NCBI GenBank assembly: GCA_030835025.1
Contig: JAUQWS010000023.1
Span: 62,001-126,000, forward strand
Direction: 5' to 3'
DNA: 64,000 nucleotides
Source: Ignavibacteria bacterium
Lineage (GTDB): Bacteria; Bacteroidota; Ignavibacteria; Tepidaquicellales; OLB5
The notes beneath the pieces were generated by a model. That model had not been told where the DNA came from, did not search any database, and was given only the letters and a program-made list of their open reading frames with translations. Below, piece by piece: positions 17,770 through 26,010 of the stretch; positions within the stretch are counted from its first letter, which is position 1; each line of letters opens with the position of its first letter. The position numbers were made by a program, and so were the translations under genes.

Positions 17770-17793
17770 GAGACGACCCGGCGAGGTCGTCTC
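17770..17793. repeat. Hairpin between arsM and acr3
   Basis: GAGACGACC, 6-nt loop, GGTCGTCTC: perfect 9-bp arms, no U-run. It could be a REP-like intergenic element or an mRNA processing/stability hairpin that sets the arsM:acr3 ratio. Confidence 0.6.
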
Positions 17794-17805
17794 CGCAAAA
17801 CAAAG

Positions 17806-18735
17806 TTATGCTTTTTCCGCGTATACTGTAATACTGAATATACCGAAGCCGCTTTTTTTGAATTCAGTTACTTCTTCTTTTGTCAGGTAATCGAAGTATA
17901 TATCATCGGGAACAGTAATATGCTTCTCTTTCTGAATTATTATATTCACGAATCCTGCATTCTTAATTATATCAATGTATTCTTCCTTCTTTACCGCACC
18001 AGATACACAACCTGCATACATTGATGCGGCAGTTCTTATCTTGGCGGGAAGTTCACCTGAGAGAACAATATCCGAAATACTGAAATGACCTCCGGGTTTC
18101 ATGATCCTGTACACTTCAGCAAATGCAGCGGTCTTGTTAGGAACAAGATTGAGTACGCAATTGCTTACGACAACGTCTGCTGTATTGTTTTCAATCGGCA
18201 TATTTTCAATTTCTGCGAGGTGGAATTCAACATTACTGAATCCAAGCTTTTCGGCGTTAACTTTGGCTTTATCAATCATAGCGGGAGTCATGTCGATTCC
18301 TATAACTCTTCCCTTTTCTCCGGTTTCTGCCCTTGCTACAAAGCAATCATTACCTGCACCTGAACCCAGATCAACGACTGTATCGCCTTCTTTGATCCTT
18401 GCGAACTGTGTAGGCAAACCGCAACCCAATCCCAGGTCAGCATCGGGATTATAACCCTTCAGATCTTTGTACTCGTCGGCCATTATTGTATAACCAACGC
18501 TGGAATCAGTGCTGCAGCACGATGATGTCGTTCCGCAGCAGGATGATTCATTGGACTCATTGCTTGCAAGTGCGACTTTTGAATACTGTTCTTTGACAAT
18601 TTCCTTCAATTCGGCTTCTGACTTTTCATCTACAGCAACATCAGTATCGGTATTTTCATCACTGCAGCATTCGGGTCCGCAGCAAGATTTTTCATTCTTT
18701 GTTTTTGAGGTTCTTACTTCTTCTGTTGTGTTCAT
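17806..18735 (-). CDS. arsM: Arsenite S-adenosylmethionine methyltransferase
   Basis: Methylates As(III) to methyl- and dimethylarsenicals. The class I SAM-binding motif is VVDLGSGAGNDCF. Arsenic-binding cysteines expected for ArsM appear in SNCVLNL and YAGCVSGA. The first about 90 residues are unusually cysteine-rich (CCGPECCSDEN, then SSCCGTTSSCCS), with at least nine Cys, a possible extra metalloid-sequestering segment. Length of 309 is near the family norm. Encoded between arsR (63 bp upstream) and acr3, so expected to be induced by arsenite. Confidence 0.94.
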   Translation of the reverse strand: MNTTEEVRTSKTKNEKSCCGPECCSDENTDTDVAVDEKSEAELKEIVKEQYSKVALASNESNESSCCGTTSSCCSTDSSVGYTIMADEYKDLKGYNPDADLGLGCGLPTQFARIKEGDTVVDLGSGAGNDCFVARAETGEKGRVIGIDMTPAMIDKAKVNAEKLGFSNVEFHLAEIENMPIENNTADVVVSNCVLNLVPNKTAAFAEVYRIMKPGGHFSISDIVLSGELPAKIRTAASMYAGCVSGAVKKEEYIDIIKNAGFVNIIIQKEKHITVPDDIYFDYLTKEEVTEFKKSGFGIFSITVYAEKA

Positions 18736-18798
18736 ATTAATTTTGCGTATTTTTGTTTTGAATTATGTTATTTAATGCGCGCGTTTTTATTTTAGATT

Positions 18799-19125
18799 TC
18801 AGCAGCAAACCGGCTTATCCAGTTTTTCAAAGATATTGTTCAGCATTTTCTTAAATTCTTCCCATTTTTCGCAATCAATGCAATAGCATACTGCGTTACC
18901 TTCAACATTGCCTTTTATCAAACCTGCCTGTTTAAGCTCTTTCATGTGCTGAGATACTGTTGCCTGAGCGAGGGGGATAATATCCACTATCTCACCGGTA
19001 ATACATTTATCTGAATTCATCAGGTATTCAATGATTGCAACACGTGCAGGGTGTCCAAGTGCTTTTGCGAATGTCGCCAGCTCATTCTGGTTTTGTGTGA
19101 AATTATCTGTTTTAGTGGCTCCCAT
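18799..19125 (-). CDS. arsR: ArsR-family metalloregulator (first copy)
   Basis: A 108-residue winged-helix repressor (HPARVAIIEYL, then AQATVSQHMKELKQAGLI as the recognition helix). It lacks the classic alpha-3 CVC pair. Candidate As(III) ligands are Cys in NSDKCITGE, the cluster VCYCIDC, and the C-terminal KPVCC, a C-terminal arrangement also known from other ArsR subtypes. It heads arsR-arsM-acr3 and is divergent, across 207 bp, from a second ArsR of a different subtype. Autoregulation through the inverted repeat at 19145-19162 is inferred. Confidence 0.92.
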   Translation of the reverse strand: MGATKTDNFTQNQNELATFAKALGHPARVAIIEYLMNSDKCITGEIVDIIPLAQATVSQHMKELKQAGLIKGNVEGNAVCYCIDCEKWEEFKKMLNNIFEKLDKPVCC

Positions 19126-19144
19126 AATATTATCTTTATTGGCT

Positions 19145-19162
19145 TATTGCTTTATTGCAATA
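19145..19162 (-). promoter_or_regulatory. Candidate ArsR operator for arsR-arsM-acr3
   Basis: TATTGC, 6-nt centre, GCAATA, located 20 bp upstream of the arsR start. Size and position fit an ArsR-type dimer site overlapping the promoter. No experimental support. Confidence 0.5.
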
Positions 19163-19306
19163 TTACGATATAGATTCTCTCCTTAAAAGGGATAAATTTA
19201 TGCACTATCATGTATTCACTTGGTAATACTTAACTTAGAATTCAAAATATAAATATCATATACCCTTTTGATAGAAATCATAGTCCAGCTTTTTGTCAAA
19301 AGTTAT

Positions 19307-19326
19307 ATTTCGTCATACAACGAAAT
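19307..19326 (+). promoter_or_regulatory. Candidate ArsR operator for the plus-strand redox operon
   Basis: ATTTCGT, 6-nt centre, ACGAAAT, ending 6 bp before the start codon of the second arsR. The sequence is unrelated to the repeat at 19145, so the two divergent regulators probably bind different sites. Confidence 0.55.
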
Positions 19327-19332
19327 GAAAAT

Positions 19333-19680
19333 ATGCTTAAACGTATAACAGAGATATTTAGAGCCCTTTCTGACAAAAACAGATTGAGAATCATTAAAAT
19401 GCTTCAGGTTAAGGCGCTTTGTGTTTGTGAAATAACCGAGGTCCTTGGACTGGCAGCATCCACTGTTTCCACTCATCTGGCAATACTAAAAAAAGCAGGT
19501 TTTATAAAAGACTATAAAGATGGTAAATGGATCAACTATAGCTTAAACAGAGAAAATAATGAACCTGAAATTGCGTCGCTAAATGCCACCCTTCATTTTA
19601 TGCTAGAACAGGATGAGAAAATAATAGAAGACAGAAATAAGCTTGGATATGTTGACAGAATAGAAATTACAAATAAATAG
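19333..19680 (+). CDS. arsR: ArsR-family metalloregulator (second copy, CVC type)
   Basis: A 115-residue repressor with the canonical alpha-3 arsenite site ALCVCEI, the helix-turn-helix AASTVSTHLAILKKAGFI and the wing YKDGKWINYSL. This is the E. coli R773-like subtype, different from the regulator at 18799. It starts a ten-gene plus-strand run that ends at 25994. Presence of a CVC site suggests the run responds to As(III) or another thiophilic metalloid such as Sb(III). Confidence 0.93.
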   Translation: MLKRITEIFRALSDKNRLRIIKMLQVKALCVCEITEVLGLAASTVSTHLAILKKAGFIKDYKDGKWINYSLNRENNEPEIASLNATLHFMLEQDEKIIEDRNKLGYVDRIEITNK

Positions 19681-19760
19681 TATACAAAAAAAAGAAAGCG
19701 TGTAAGTGATAAACACAATTTACAAACAAATCACAAAAATAACAGAAAGATAAAATCAGT

Positions 19761-20015
19761 ATGTTAAGAATAAAAGTAATCGGACCCGGATGTCCAAGAT
19801 GCAAGGAACTGGAACAAATGTGTTTTAATGTTTGCGCGGAAAATGAAATAGATGCAGATATACAGAAAATGACTGATATCAACGAGATAGCATCAATGGG
19901 TATCATGGCTACTCCGGCTTTGATCATAAATGATAAGCTTTACTTAAAAGGGAAATTGCCAACTAAAAGCACACTATTGCATTGGATAAAAGATAACATA
20001 ACTGAAAAAGTTTAG
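19761..20015 (+). CDS. Small thioredoxin-fold protein (CPRC), ArsE-like
   Basis: An 84-residue minimal thioredoxin/glutaredoxin fold with active site Cys11-Pro-Arg-Cys14 directly after the first strand (IKVIGPGCPRCKEL), and the cis-Pro region GIMATPALIIND. Such small redoxins accompany ArsP-type permeases and ArsF/ArsG-like genes. It has no signal peptide, so it acts in the cytoplasm. A second paralogue lies at 21692. Expected to pass electrons or bind the metalloid for the next protein; that is inference. Confidence 0.88.
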   Translation: MLRIKVIGPGCPRCKELEQMCFNVCAENEIDADIQKMTDINEIASMGIMATPALIINDKLYLKGKLPTKSTLLHWIKDNITEKV

Positions 20016-20039
20016 TTTAGAAATGAGATATTTACTTTT

Positions 20040-21071
20040 ATGACAACAACAAGTCTTAGGCGCAGCCTTTTTGATAAACAAATACTGATACCGTTCGTTT
20101 TGCTGCCGGTTTGGATAGTAATCTATTTCAACCTCGAGCAATGGGTGAATTTCCTAGTTATGGGCTATCCTCAAACACAACTTACTGAAGCGGTCAAATT
20201 CTTTATTTACGAAGTCCCGAAGGTACTGCTACTGCTCACATTAATAGTATTCGGTGTTGGAATTATCCGGACTTACTTCTCGCCTGAGAGAACCAGGCGG
20301 CTGCTCGAAAAAAGATCACTCCTTACAGGAAATATAATGGCAAGTTCTTTGGGAATTGTAACTCCTTTCTGTTCATGTTCTGCAGTTCCACTCTTTATTG
20401 GTTTTGTAGAGGCAGGTGTACCGCTTGGAGTAACTTTCTCCTTTCTTATTGCTACACCAATGATAAACGAAGTAGCAGTTGTTTTACTCTTTACATTTTT
20501 CGGATGGCAAACTGCAATCCTTTATGTAGCCACTGGCCTTACAATATCAATAGTATCAGGATACATCATAGGAAAACTAAAGCTAGAAAGGTTTGTTGAA
20601 AAATGGGTTTATGATATTAAGACTGTAAAGTCATCAGCCGGCGATGACAAGGTCACCTTCACTGACCGTATTGAATCCGGCTATACCGCGGTAAAGGAAA
20701 TTGTCTACAAAGTATGGATATATATTGTAGTCGGCATCGGGGTCGGAGCATGGATACACGGATATGTACCTGAGAATTTCATGGCTGGTATCATGGGCAG
20801 ATCTGCATGGTGGTCTGTCCCGTTATCAGTGCTTATCGGAATTCCAATGTATTCAAATGCTGCCGGCATTATCCCTGTAATGCAGGCACTGCTTGAAAAA
20901 GGAGCTTCACTTGGAACTGCGCTCTCGTTCATGATGGCAGTTATTGGGCTTTCTCTTCCCGAAATCATTATACTCAAAAAGATTCTGAAAATGCCTCTGA
21001 TACTAACTTTTATTGGTGTAGTAGGCTGCGGAATAATTATCGTAGGATATTTATTTAATATTATTTTCTGA
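20040..21071 (+). CDS. ArsP/DUF318-type permease
   Basis: A 343-residue membrane protein with about eight helices. The signature PFCSCSAVPLFIGF with paired cysteines, the ATPMINEVAV stretch and the second inverted half with GIPMYSNAAGIIPVMQAL are those of the permease family that includes ArsP, an efflux carrier for trivalent organoarsenicals. ArsM encoded on the other strand would make such organoarsenicals, so the substrate guess fits. Position 25 bp after a small thioredoxin and 3 bp before an ArsF-like lipoprotein indicates one operon. Confidence 0.88.
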   Translation: MTTTSLRRSLFDKQILIPFVLLPVWIVIYFNLEQWVNFLVMGYPQTQLTEAVKFFIYEVPKVLLLLTLIVFGVGIIRTYFSPERTRRLLEKRSLLTGNIMASSLGIVTPFCSCSAVPLFIGFVEAGVPLGVTFSFLIATPMINEVAVVLLFTFFGWQTAILYVATGLTISIVSGYIIGKLKLERFVEKWVYDIKTVKSSAGDDKVTFTDRIESGYTAVKEIVYKVWIYIVVGIGVGAWIHGYVPENFMAGIMGRSAWWSVPLSVLIGIPMYSNAAGIIPVMQALLEKGASLGTALSFMMAVIGLSLPEIIILKKILKMPLILTFIGVVGCGIIIVGYLFNIIF

Positions 21072-21074
21072 ATA

Positions 21075-21695
21075 ATGAGAACTAAATCTATTTCTTTGAT
21101 ACTTTTAATTCCACTTTCATTCTGGCTGCTATCATGTAACAAAACAGTTCCTGATAATAACAGGATTGCAGAAACGACCGCTCCCGTAACATTCGATAAA
21201 AATTCTGTAATAAAAACAACAACGATTGCCGATGATAGCATAAAAACGGAATTAATGGTGCAAAATAATGACTCTATAAGAGCTCTAGTTGAAAAAGACA
21301 GGAAGAGAAAAAAGGATTCGATAAGATCTGCAAAGGAAAGTGATGTTAAAATAGCCGCCTATTACTTCCACCCCACAGCAAGATGCGTAACCTGCCGTAA
21401 TATTGAGGCATATTCAATTGAAGCTATAAAGGAATGGGAAGAACAGAATAAAAAGCAGATAAGCTGGCAGGACATAAATATCGAAGATTCTCTGAATGAG
21501 CACTATGTAAATGAATACAGTCTGGAATTCAGTTCACTTGTAATTGTAAAATATACAGGCGGCAAAAAAGATGACTGGAAAAACCTCGAGGAAACATGGA
21601 GACTGGTTAACGATAAAAACACCTTTATTAAATATGTGAAGTTTGAGCTGAACAAGTTTGCAGAACAAAATGAGCAAAAAGGAACAATACAATGA
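21075..21695 (+). CDS. ArsF-like lipoprotein with CxxC
   Basis: A 206-residue lipoprotein (lipobox LLSC, Cys21). A Lys/Arg/Asp-rich linker of about 60 residues precedes a thioredoxin-like domain that starts IAAYYFHPTARCVTCRNIEAYS, with Cys104 and Cys107. This YYFHxTxRCxTC opening matches the family named after ArsF, a subunit linked to reduction of nitrophenyl arsenicals. The lipid anchor puts the redox site in the periplasm. Its stop overlaps the next start by 4 bp (ATGA). A generic thioredoxin-like role is equally possible. Confidence 0.8.
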   Translation: MRTKSISLILLIPLSFWLLSCNKTVPDNNRIAETTAPVTFDKNSVIKTTTIADDSIKTELMVQNNDSIRALVEKDRKRKKDSIRSAKESDVKIAAYYFHPTARCVTCRNIEAYSIEAIKEWEEQNKKQISWQDINIEDSLNEHYVNEYSLEFSSLVIVKYTGGKKDDWKNLEETWRLVNDKNTFIKYVKFELNKFAEQNEQKGTIQ

Positions 21696-21934
21696 CAATC
21701 AAAATTCTGGGTGTCGGCTGCCCTAAATGCCGCAGGTTAGAAGAGAAAGTTAAAGCCGTAATTGATATGCATTCAATTGAAGCTTCAATTGAAAAAGTTA
21801 CAGATGTTAAAGATATGTTGAAGTATAATATTATGATGACGCCCGGACTCGTTATAAACGAGAAACTTAAATCAAACGGCAATATCCCAAAAGACGAACA
21901 AATTCTGCAATGGATAAGAGAAGAAATAAATTAA
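21692..21934 (+). CDS. Small thioredoxin-fold protein (CPKC)
   Basis: An 80-residue paralogue of the redoxin at 19761, with Cys10-Pro-Lys-Cys13 after strand one and cis-Pro region NIMMTPGLVINE. It is cytoplasmic, with no signal. It overlaps the ArsF-like gene by 4 bp and the following lipoprotein by 25 bp, so the three are tightly coupled. Two near-identical redoxins in one operon suggest different partners, for instance one for the ArsP-like permease and one for CcdA. Confidence 0.87.
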   Translation: MTIKILGVGCPKCRRLEEKVKAVIDMHSIEASIEKVTDVKDMLKYNIMMTPGLVINEKLKSNGNIPKDEQILQWIREEIN

Positions 21935-22326
21935 GGATCGCTTTGATTCTGTGCTTACCGCTATTGGTATTGCTGTTCTCATGCAAAGTCAAAGATAACA
22001 AAACTGAAACTCAAAACATTGAGAACAAACTATCAGGAGCAAAGATCACTTTTGTGGAGCTTGGCTCTGTGAACTGCATCCCCTGCAAACAAATGCAGCC
22101 TATTATGAAATCAATTGAAGAGAAATTCGGCGGCCAGGTGAAAGTAGTTTTCCACGACGTGTGGAAAGATAAAAGACCTGCACAAGAATATGGCATACAG
22201 TTAATCCCAACACAAGTTTTCCTTGATGAGAACGGGAAGGAGTTCTTCCGGCATGAAGGCTTCTTTGCTGAAAATGAGATCATTGAACTGTTCGCATCTA
22301 AAGGTATCACTCCATTAAGACAATAA
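21910..22326 (+). CDS. Thioredoxin-like lipoprotein
   Basis: A 138-residue lipoprotein with lipobox LLFSC (Cys25) and a thioredoxin domain carrying Cys56 and Cys59 (GSVNCIPCKQM), a central HDVWKD segment and cis-Pro region GIQLIPTQVFLDENG. This is a periplasmic, membrane-anchored reductant and the natural partner of the CcdA membrane protein encoded 3 bp downstream. Confidence 0.9.
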   Translation: MDKRRNKLRIALILCLPLLVLLFSCKVKDNKTETQNIENKLSGAKITFVELGSVNCIPCKQMQPIMKSIEEKFGGQVKVVFHDVWKDKRPAQEYGIQLIPTQVFLDENGKEFFRHEGFFAENEIIELFASKGITPLRQ

Positions 22327-22329
22327 GCA

Positions 22330-23031
22330 ATGCTGAATGAGATTTTTACGTGGCTGAATACTCTTATCACAGGCAATTTCTATATTGCTTTAATTGGTGC
22401 TTTTCTGTGGGGTGTGTTGAGTATCCTGCTCAGTCCCTGCCATTTAAGCAGCATACCTCTTGTTATTGGATATATTAACAAACGGGGTATTCAGAGTCCG
22501 AAGATCGCATTCTTCAACTCCGCAGTATTTTCTGCCGGTATACTTGCAACGATTGCCATAATCGGTGTGATAACATCTGTTCTCGGCGGCTTGATCGGTG
22601 ATATCGGAACTGCGGGAAATTACCTCGTCGCAATTGTGTTCTTTGCCGCGGGCCTGTACCTACTTGATATTATCCAACTTGATTTTGGTAAGGGAGGTGT
22701 CACAAAAGTATCATCAAGAGGTTATACTTTGGCCTTTGTGCTGGGCTTGTTGTTTGGGTTCGGCCTGGGTCCTTGTACATTCGCATTCATGGCGCCGGTT
22801 TTGGGTGTTGCGTTCCACTACTCATCAAGCAACATCCTGAGTGCCGTTTTGTTACTATCCCTTTTTGCTCTTGGACATTGTTTTGTTATCGCCGGTGCAG
22901 GGACACTGAGTGCAAAAGTTTCATCCTATCTTAAGTGGTCTGAGAGTTCTATAAGTATCATTATACTCAAAAAGGTTTGCGGTATCCTTGTGATACTCGG
23001 GGGTATCTACATGTTATATTTAACAGTTTAA
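22330..23031 (+). CDS. ccdA: CcdA/DsbD-type transmembrane electron carrier
   Basis: A 233-residue membrane protein with six to seven helices. The two family cysteines lie in matching helices, Cys37 (LLSPCHLSSIPL) and Cys149 (GFGLGPCTFAF); a third Cys lies in FALGHCFVIAG. CcdA moves electrons from cytoplasmic thioredoxin to periplasmic dithiol proteins. ArsG-type efflux proteins share this fold, so a direct transport role cannot be excluded. Flanked by thioredoxin-like genes on both sides. Confidence 0.88.
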   Translation: MLNEIFTWLNTLITGNFYIALIGAFLWGVLSILLSPCHLSSIPLVIGYINKRGIQSPKIAFFNSAVFSAGILATIAIIGVITSVLGGLIGDIGTAGNYLVAIVFFAAGLYLLDIIQLDFGKGGVTKVSSRGYTLAFVLGLLFGFGLGPCTFAFMAPVLGVAFHYSSSNILSAVLLLSLFALGHCFVIAGAGTLSAKVSSYLKWSESSISIIILKKVCGILVILGGIYMLYLTV

Positions 23032-23035
23032 GAAA

Positions 23036-23530
23036 ATGAAAAGACATTACTCAATCTTGATCATTCTTTTTTTGGTTTGTACTACTACCGCTTCGCAATC
23101 TTACATTGATTTTACAACCGACGATATTAACGGTAATGAAGTAGTTTTAAGTTCATGGCTAAAACAGGGTCCCGTAATGCTTGCATTTTGGAGGACTTGG
23201 TGCCCTTCATGCAAAGATGAACAAAAAGCCATACAGCAATTATATGAAAAGCATGAACCAAAAGGGTTTCAGTATATCGGGATAAATATTGATAATCAAA
23301 AATCTGTAGCAAAAGTCAAGCCTTATGTTGCTGCTCATAATTTTACATTTACGGTCATAATGGATACCGATAGGAAAATATTTGAAATGTGCGGAGCTAA
23401 TGATGATATCATGCCTTACTCGATCATAATTGATTCCGAAGGGAAAACTATTGCCTCGCACATAGGCTTTAAGACTGGCGATGAATCTATTTTTGAAGAA
23501 GATATTAAGAGAATACTTAACATAGAATGA
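23036..23530 (+). CDS. TlpA/ResA-like periplasmic thioredoxin
   Basis: A 164-residue exported thioredoxin of the AhpC/TSA-redoxin type. The signal peptide covers about residues 1-20. The active site is Cys56-Pro-Ser-Cys59 in FWRTWCPSCKDE, and the cis-Pro region is DIMPYSIIIDSEG. It follows ccdA by 4 bp and overlaps the next gene by 4 bp. It would receive electrons from CcdA and pass them to outer-envelope dithiol proteins downstream in the operon. Confidence 0.9.
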   Translation: MKRHYSILIILFLVCTTTASQSYIDFTTDDINGNEVVLSSWLKQGPVMLAFWRTWCPSCKDEQKAIQQLYEKHEPKGFQYIGINIDNQKSVAKVKPYVAAHNFTFTVIMDTDRKIFEMCGANDDIMPYSIIIDSEGKTIASHIGFKTGDESIFEEDIKRILNIE

Positions 23531-25212
23531 CCGGGATTTTACTTTGTCGATTCTCAACAAAACACATGATTTTTCCTGTAGCTCTATTAATTTTTAATTT
23601 CTTTACAGCTTTTTGCCAAAACACAACTCAAATTAGAGTATCCGGAAGCAACCTGTTCCGGTACGGCCATGGAAATGAACATCTATTTAACGAAGAAATA
23701 AAAAAAGAGTATTTCGAAAATATCACTGATGCAAAATTATCAATTAATAATTTTGCATTAGGTCTGAGACTGGAGTATATTGATCCTGCTGAAATAGGAA
23801 GAAATTTCAAGGGACTGCGTAAAAGATATATAGAATATAGGACTGATGATTTTGAGATCAGGGCAGGAACTTTCAGTGAAATAGTTGGCAGAGGGCTTGC
23901 ACTGAATTCTTTTGAACAAAGAGAGCTGGCCTTTGATACGGGGCTTGACGGAATAAGAATAATCTACCAAAAAACTTTCTCCAAAAACAAAAACTTTCGT
24001 CTCAGATCAGAAATTCTTGGCGGATTTCTTGAATATTCAGACTATTTGGAACCAGAAAGAATTGAAAAATATGATATTAGAAACATTAACTTAGAAGGTA
24101 CCTTATTCTCGCTGTTTTCCTTAGGAGTCAATTATGTTTACGCCGATGGGATTATCCCCACAGGCAATACAACAACTGATATTGAAGCCTATCTGCCTGA
24201 AATTTTCCTTACATTCAATTCTTCCCGAATACAGTTATTATCATCATATGCTCACAAAAATGTGAACGTAAAGGCAAATTCCATTTACCCATCAGATTTT
24301 TACTCTTTGGGTGATGGATTCTATCTTTCAGGAAATTATTCTGTATCCGGACTTGGTCTCACATTTGAATATAAGAATTACAGGTTTGATCTTACAACAC
24401 CTGACAACCAAAGCACAGAGAGAGCTACAAAAGTACTGCCTTTCCAAAATCCGCCTACTGTGCTTAAACAACAAACATCTGTGCTGACTTCAAGAATTAG
24501 TCACCCTGTAGATTTTAATGATGATGTCGGAGTACAATTAGAGCTTTCTATTGTACCCGACAACAGAATTTCATTCCTGCTAAATGCCTCCCTATCATCA
24601 AAACACTTCAGTTTTTATGATGCAGATACATCATCAAAAATACACTTCGTGTCAACTGAGAGAACAACTGATTTCTTACCTTCATTTTCCGAAGGTTACT
24701 CACCCAATATTGAACTCAGTGCAGAAACTGAGTATGAAATTTCAGAAAATCTGAATTCGAAACTTGGGATTTTTTATCAGCGTAAGATCAATTACAACTA
24801 TTTTTTCAATGAATTATCAGAGCGCATACACTATTTAACAATTCCTGCTGACGTAAGGTATAATCTTTCGCGATTGATTTCGGCAAGGATTCATTCTGAA
24901 GTTCAGCATACCAGGACATCTTATGGAACAAGAATATCCAGCAGTTTCTTAAATTATTATTTTTCAGTCGGCATTAACAGATCGCCCGATTTTTCGATAA
25001 ACATAAACTCTGAATTCACTACCAACAATTCCGAGCCAACCGGTAAAAAAACATGGGTAGAAGCGGAAATAAGCTGGAAACTCACTGCAACTAACATTGT
25101 AGTATTGGCCTACGGCTCAGAGCGCGGCGGATTAAGATGCAGTGGCGGAACCTGCAAATACATCAATCCATTTAATGGCTTACGAATAAGTATTCAAAGT
25201 ATTTTTGATTGA
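23527..25212 (+). CDS. Outer-membrane barrel protein, DUF6029-like
   Basis: A 561-residue predicted outer-membrane beta-barrel. The upstream ATG overlaps tlpA; an internal ATG at 23566 gives a better signal peptide (MIFPVALLIFNFFTAFCQ). Long amphipathic strands run through the whole length (GLRLEYI, GVNYVYA, LTFEYKNYRF, GIFYQRKINYNYFF). Near the C-terminus sits ERGGLRCSGGTCKY, a CxxxxC pair that resembles the end of DUF6029 proteins. A dicysteine in a barrel, inside a redox operon, is unusual. The family name is given from memory of its C-terminal motif. Confidence 0.75.
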   Translation: MTGILLCRFSTKHMIFPVALLIFNFFTAFCQNTTQIRVSGSNLFRYGHGNEHLFNEEIKKEYFENITDAKLSINNFALGLRLEYIDPAEIGRNFKGLRKRYIEYRTDDFEIRAGTFSEIVGRGLALNSFEQRELAFDTGLDGIRIIYQKTFSKNKNFRLRSEILGGFLEYSDYLEPERIEKYDIRNINLEGTLFSLFSLGVNYVYADGIIPTGNTTTDIEAYLPEIFLTFNSSRIQLLSSYAHKNVNVKANSIYPSDFYSLGDGFYLSGNYSVSGLGLTFEYKNYRFDLTTPDNQSTERATKVLPFQNPPTVLKQQTSVLTSRISHPVDFNDDVGVQLELSIVPDNRISFLLNASLSSKHFSFYDADTSSKIHFVSTERTTDFLPSFSEGYSPNIELSAETEYEISENLNSKLGIFYQRKINYNYFFNELSERIHYLTIPADVRYNLSRLISARIHSEVQHTRTSYGTRISSSFLNYYFSVGINRSPDFSININSEFTTNNSEPTGKKTWVEAEISWKLTATNIVVLAYGSERGGLRCSGGTCKYINPFNGLRISIQSIFD

Positions 25213-25994
25213 ACAAATCAGTTATCAATATTATCAGTATCGGGGTATTGTTCCTTGTTACTTCGTGTGAAGATAACCTGAAATCTCCCTTTGTGAACCC
25301 GGATATCTCTTCAAACAAAAAAGCATTACTTGAAGTATTCACCAGTATTACATGCCTGAATTGCATTCAGGCTAACATCTACTGCGATAATATTACCTCT
25401 CTTAAAGGTATGACAATCAATGATACTAATGTTCTGATCATCAATTACCATCCTTCATTCTTTCCAACAGATCCTTTCTATCAGTTCAATAAAGAGCTTA
25501 ACATAGAAAGACAGCAATATTACGATATTTCATTTATTCCTTCCGGCTTTTGTGATGGCAATTCATTACCACCTCCTTTTTCGGCATCAGAATGGACTAA
25601 CCAAATCAATGGAGATCTTGCTAAATACAACGAAGCCGTAATATTTTTGGAAAACACTCTTGATACAATCAGCAGATCGGGCTCAATAAAGATAATAACA
25701 GAACAAAGGGAACCTGTTGAAAATGGTGATTTGAAATTGTTCCTGATCATTACAGAAAATAACATATACTATAATGCACCCGCGGGTAATAAATACTACA
25801 ATAATATCGCAAGAGAAATGATCAACCAAACCGAGGGTGAACCTATTGTGTTAACCCCTGGTCAGACTACGACAATCATAAAAAATTATACTGTAAGGTC
25901 TGGGATTGAAATACTAAATTCTACTATCATAGCATTTATTCAGGTCTATAACACAAAAAAAATTATTGCCGTTGAGAAATTAGCCCTATACTAG
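25209..25994 (+). CDS. Omp28-like lipoprotein with CxxC
   Basis: A 261-residue lipoprotein starting at a TTG that overlaps the previous stop by 4 bp. The lipobox is FLVTSC (Cys20). The thioredoxin-like front reads ALLEVFTSITCLNCIQANIYCDN, with Cys49 and Cys52, as in Omp28-related proteins. A long beta-rich C-terminal domain follows. Pairing of an Omp28-like lipoprotein with the barrel encoded just before it suggests a complex at the outer membrane. Last gene of the plus-strand run; the arsC gene converges 16 bp later. Confidence 0.82.
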   Translation: MNKSVINIISIGVLFLVTSCEDNLKSPFVNPDISSNKKALLEVFTSITCLNCIQANIYCDNITSLKGMTINDTNVLIINYHPSFFPTDPFYQFNKELNIERQQYYDISFIPSGFCDGNSLPPPFSASEWTNQINGDLAKYNEAVIFLENTLDTISRSGSIKIITEQREPVENGDLKLFLIITENNIYYNAPAGNKYYNNIAREMINQTEGEPIVLTPGQTTTIIKNYTVRSGIEILNSTIIAFIQVYNTKKIIAVEKLALY

Positions 25995-26010
25995 ATAATC
26001 AGGCATTTTT

